Below are positions 4,460 through 5,331 of a stretch of DNA of 5,331 bases, in pieces. The notes beneath the pieces are model-generated. The model made no database searches. It had not been told where the DNA came from and worked only from the letters and a program-made list of their open reading frames with translations. Origin of the DNA: Bordetella parapertussis (GTDB lineage Bacteria; Pseudomonadota; Gammaproteobacteria; Burkholderiales; SG8-39); the NCBI GenBank assembly GCA_945869935.1, contig CAMBSA010000168.1, positions 1-5,331 of the forward strand, read 5' to 3'. Numbering within the stretch: the first letter of the stretch is position 1; every line of letters starts with the position of its first letter. Made by a program: the position numbers and the translations under genes.

Positions 4460-5331
4460 TCAGTTTCCAACGATCCCGCCGTCCTCGCGCCGGATCGCGA
4501 CCGTCGCCGAACGCGGCCGACCGTCGGCGCGATGGTCCGGCCACTGGCTCTGACCGCCTTCGCCGGGATGCTGAACATCGATGAACAAGGTGCGGCCGTC
4601 GGGCGTACCTGTAATTCCGGTGATTTCGCAGCCAACCGGACCGACAAGGAAGCGCTTTATTTCCCCGGTCTGAACGTCCGCCGCAAGCATCTGGTTGTTG
4701 CCGATGTTCGCGTAGTCCGCGCTTTTCATCTGCGAGGGTGCCGCGTCAGTCTGTATCCAGAGCACCCCGCGGCGGTCGAACCACAAACCGTCCGGGCTGC
4801 CGAAGGCATCCCCCTTCACGTTGCCGCGTTTTGCCGGGTCGGCGCTCGCCGGATCGCCGGCAAGCACGAAGATGTCCCAACCGAACGTCAATGCGGCGGC
4901 ATCGGCTCGCGGCCCCGTGCCGTCCCGCCACCGGAGAATGTGCCCGAAAACGTTGTCGGCCCTCGGGTTCGCCGCATCGACGCCCGGCGATCCCGCACGA
5001 CCTCGCGCGGTGTTGTTGGTCAACGTGCAATACACCTCGCCGGTCGTCGGATGCACCGCGATCCATTCCGGGCGGTCCATGCGCGTCGCACCGACCGCGT
5101 CCGCCGCCTGACGCGTGCGGATCAGCACCTCGCCCGCATCCGCGAAGCCGTTCGCGGCGGTGAGTGGTCCCTGTCCGTGCACCAGCGGCAGCCAGGTGCC
5201 GCTGCCGTCGGCATCGAAGCGCGCGGCGTACAGCGTGCCGTGATCCAGAAGATCGCGATTGCCCGCAGGGTTCTTCGGATCGAATCGGTCGCGCGAGACG
5301 AACTTGTAGATGCGCTCGAAAGGCTCGTCAT
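4460..5331 (-). CDS. PhoX/DUF839-family phosphatase, C-terminal part
   Basis: C-terminal 289 residues of a PhoX-like protein; the N-terminus lies beyond the right edge. PhoX enzymes are beta-propeller, calcium- and iron-dependent phosphomonoesterases exported by Tat. Recognisable stretches in order: ERIYKFVSRDRFDP near the window edge, GTLYAARFDADGSGTWLPLV, the hallmark RMDRPEWIAVHPTTGEVYCT then LTNN, FGHILRW, FGSPDGLWFDRRGVLWIQTD, and the C-terminal ITGITGTPDGRTLFIDVQHP. The frame is open across 5329-4460 with no stop. A GTG at 5180-5182 is not the start, because homologous sequence continues upstream of it. The metal-binding N-terminal half and any Tat signal cannot be inspected, so phosphatase activity is inferred from the family only. 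Its stop faces that of the small exported gene across 20 bp, in which I see no strong terminator hairpin. Confidence 0.9.
   Translation of the reverse strand, partial: DEPFERIYKFVSRDRFDPKNPAGNRDLLDHGTLYAARFDADGSGTWLPLVHGQGPLTAANGFADAGEVLIRTRQAADAVGATRMDRPEWIAVHPTTGEVYCTLTNNTARGRAGSPGVDAANPRADNVFGHILRWRDGTGPRADAAALTFGWDIFVLAGDPASADPAKRGNVKGDAFGSPDGLWFDRRGVLWIQTDAAPSQMKSADYANIGNNQMLAADVQTGEIKRFLVGPVGCEITGITGTPDGRTLFIDVQHPGEGGQSQWPDHRADGRPRSATVAIRREDGGIVGN

Noticed and set aside
4738..5163. Plus-strand open frames opposite the PhoX-family gene
   Set aside because: They are Arg/Pro/Ser-rich antisense shadows; the minus strand carries family-specific PhoX motifs throughout.

Overview
This GC-rich stretch looks like part of an alphaproteobacterial chromosome, most likely from the Sphingomonadales. 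The basis is the gene content, protein style and type of intergenic repeat; no rRNA or other taxonomic marker is present, so the placement is an inference. It holds six protein genes (two cut by the window edges) and two composite repeat elements. No tRNA, rRNA, CRISPR array or transposase gene was seen.

Layout, left to right. Bases 1-845 (minus) encode the N-terminal third of a YbbP-type (FtsX/MacB superfamily) ABC permease. Bases 846-1172 are a non-coding mosaic repeat. Bases 1182-1904 (minus) encode the partner ATPase, YbbA-type. Divergent from it is tesA (1918-2553, plus), an exported GDSL/SGNH esterase (arylesterase / thioesterase I / lysophospholipase L1). A second repeat of the same construction fills 2568-2798. 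Then come mnmH/selU (2834-3898, plus), tRNA 2-selenouridine synthase, and 1 bp later a small exported protein of unknown function (3900-4439, plus). Convergent with it, 20 bp away, is the C-terminal part of a PhoX/DUF839-family protein (4460-5331, minus).

The tesA / ybbA / ybbP divergent cluster is an old, conserved arrangement, also found in E. coli. TesA is a periplasmic hydrolase and the ATPase-permease pair is thought to act at the envelope. MnmH belongs to tRNA wobble-base modification and is functionally separate.

The least ordinary part is the pair of intergenic elements. Both have outer inverted arms made of 8-9-bp CGCCAAGGA-like units. Both enclose an inner hairpin built from the GTCATTGCGAG...CTCGCAATGAC palindrome. 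One copy separates the ATPase gene from its permease gene, and its end abuts the permease start codon, apparently supplying a near-perfect Shine-Dalgarno sequence. I found no convincing new enzymatic or defence system; the reportable novelty lies in these repeats and in a three-codon leader ORF overlapping the mnmH start.
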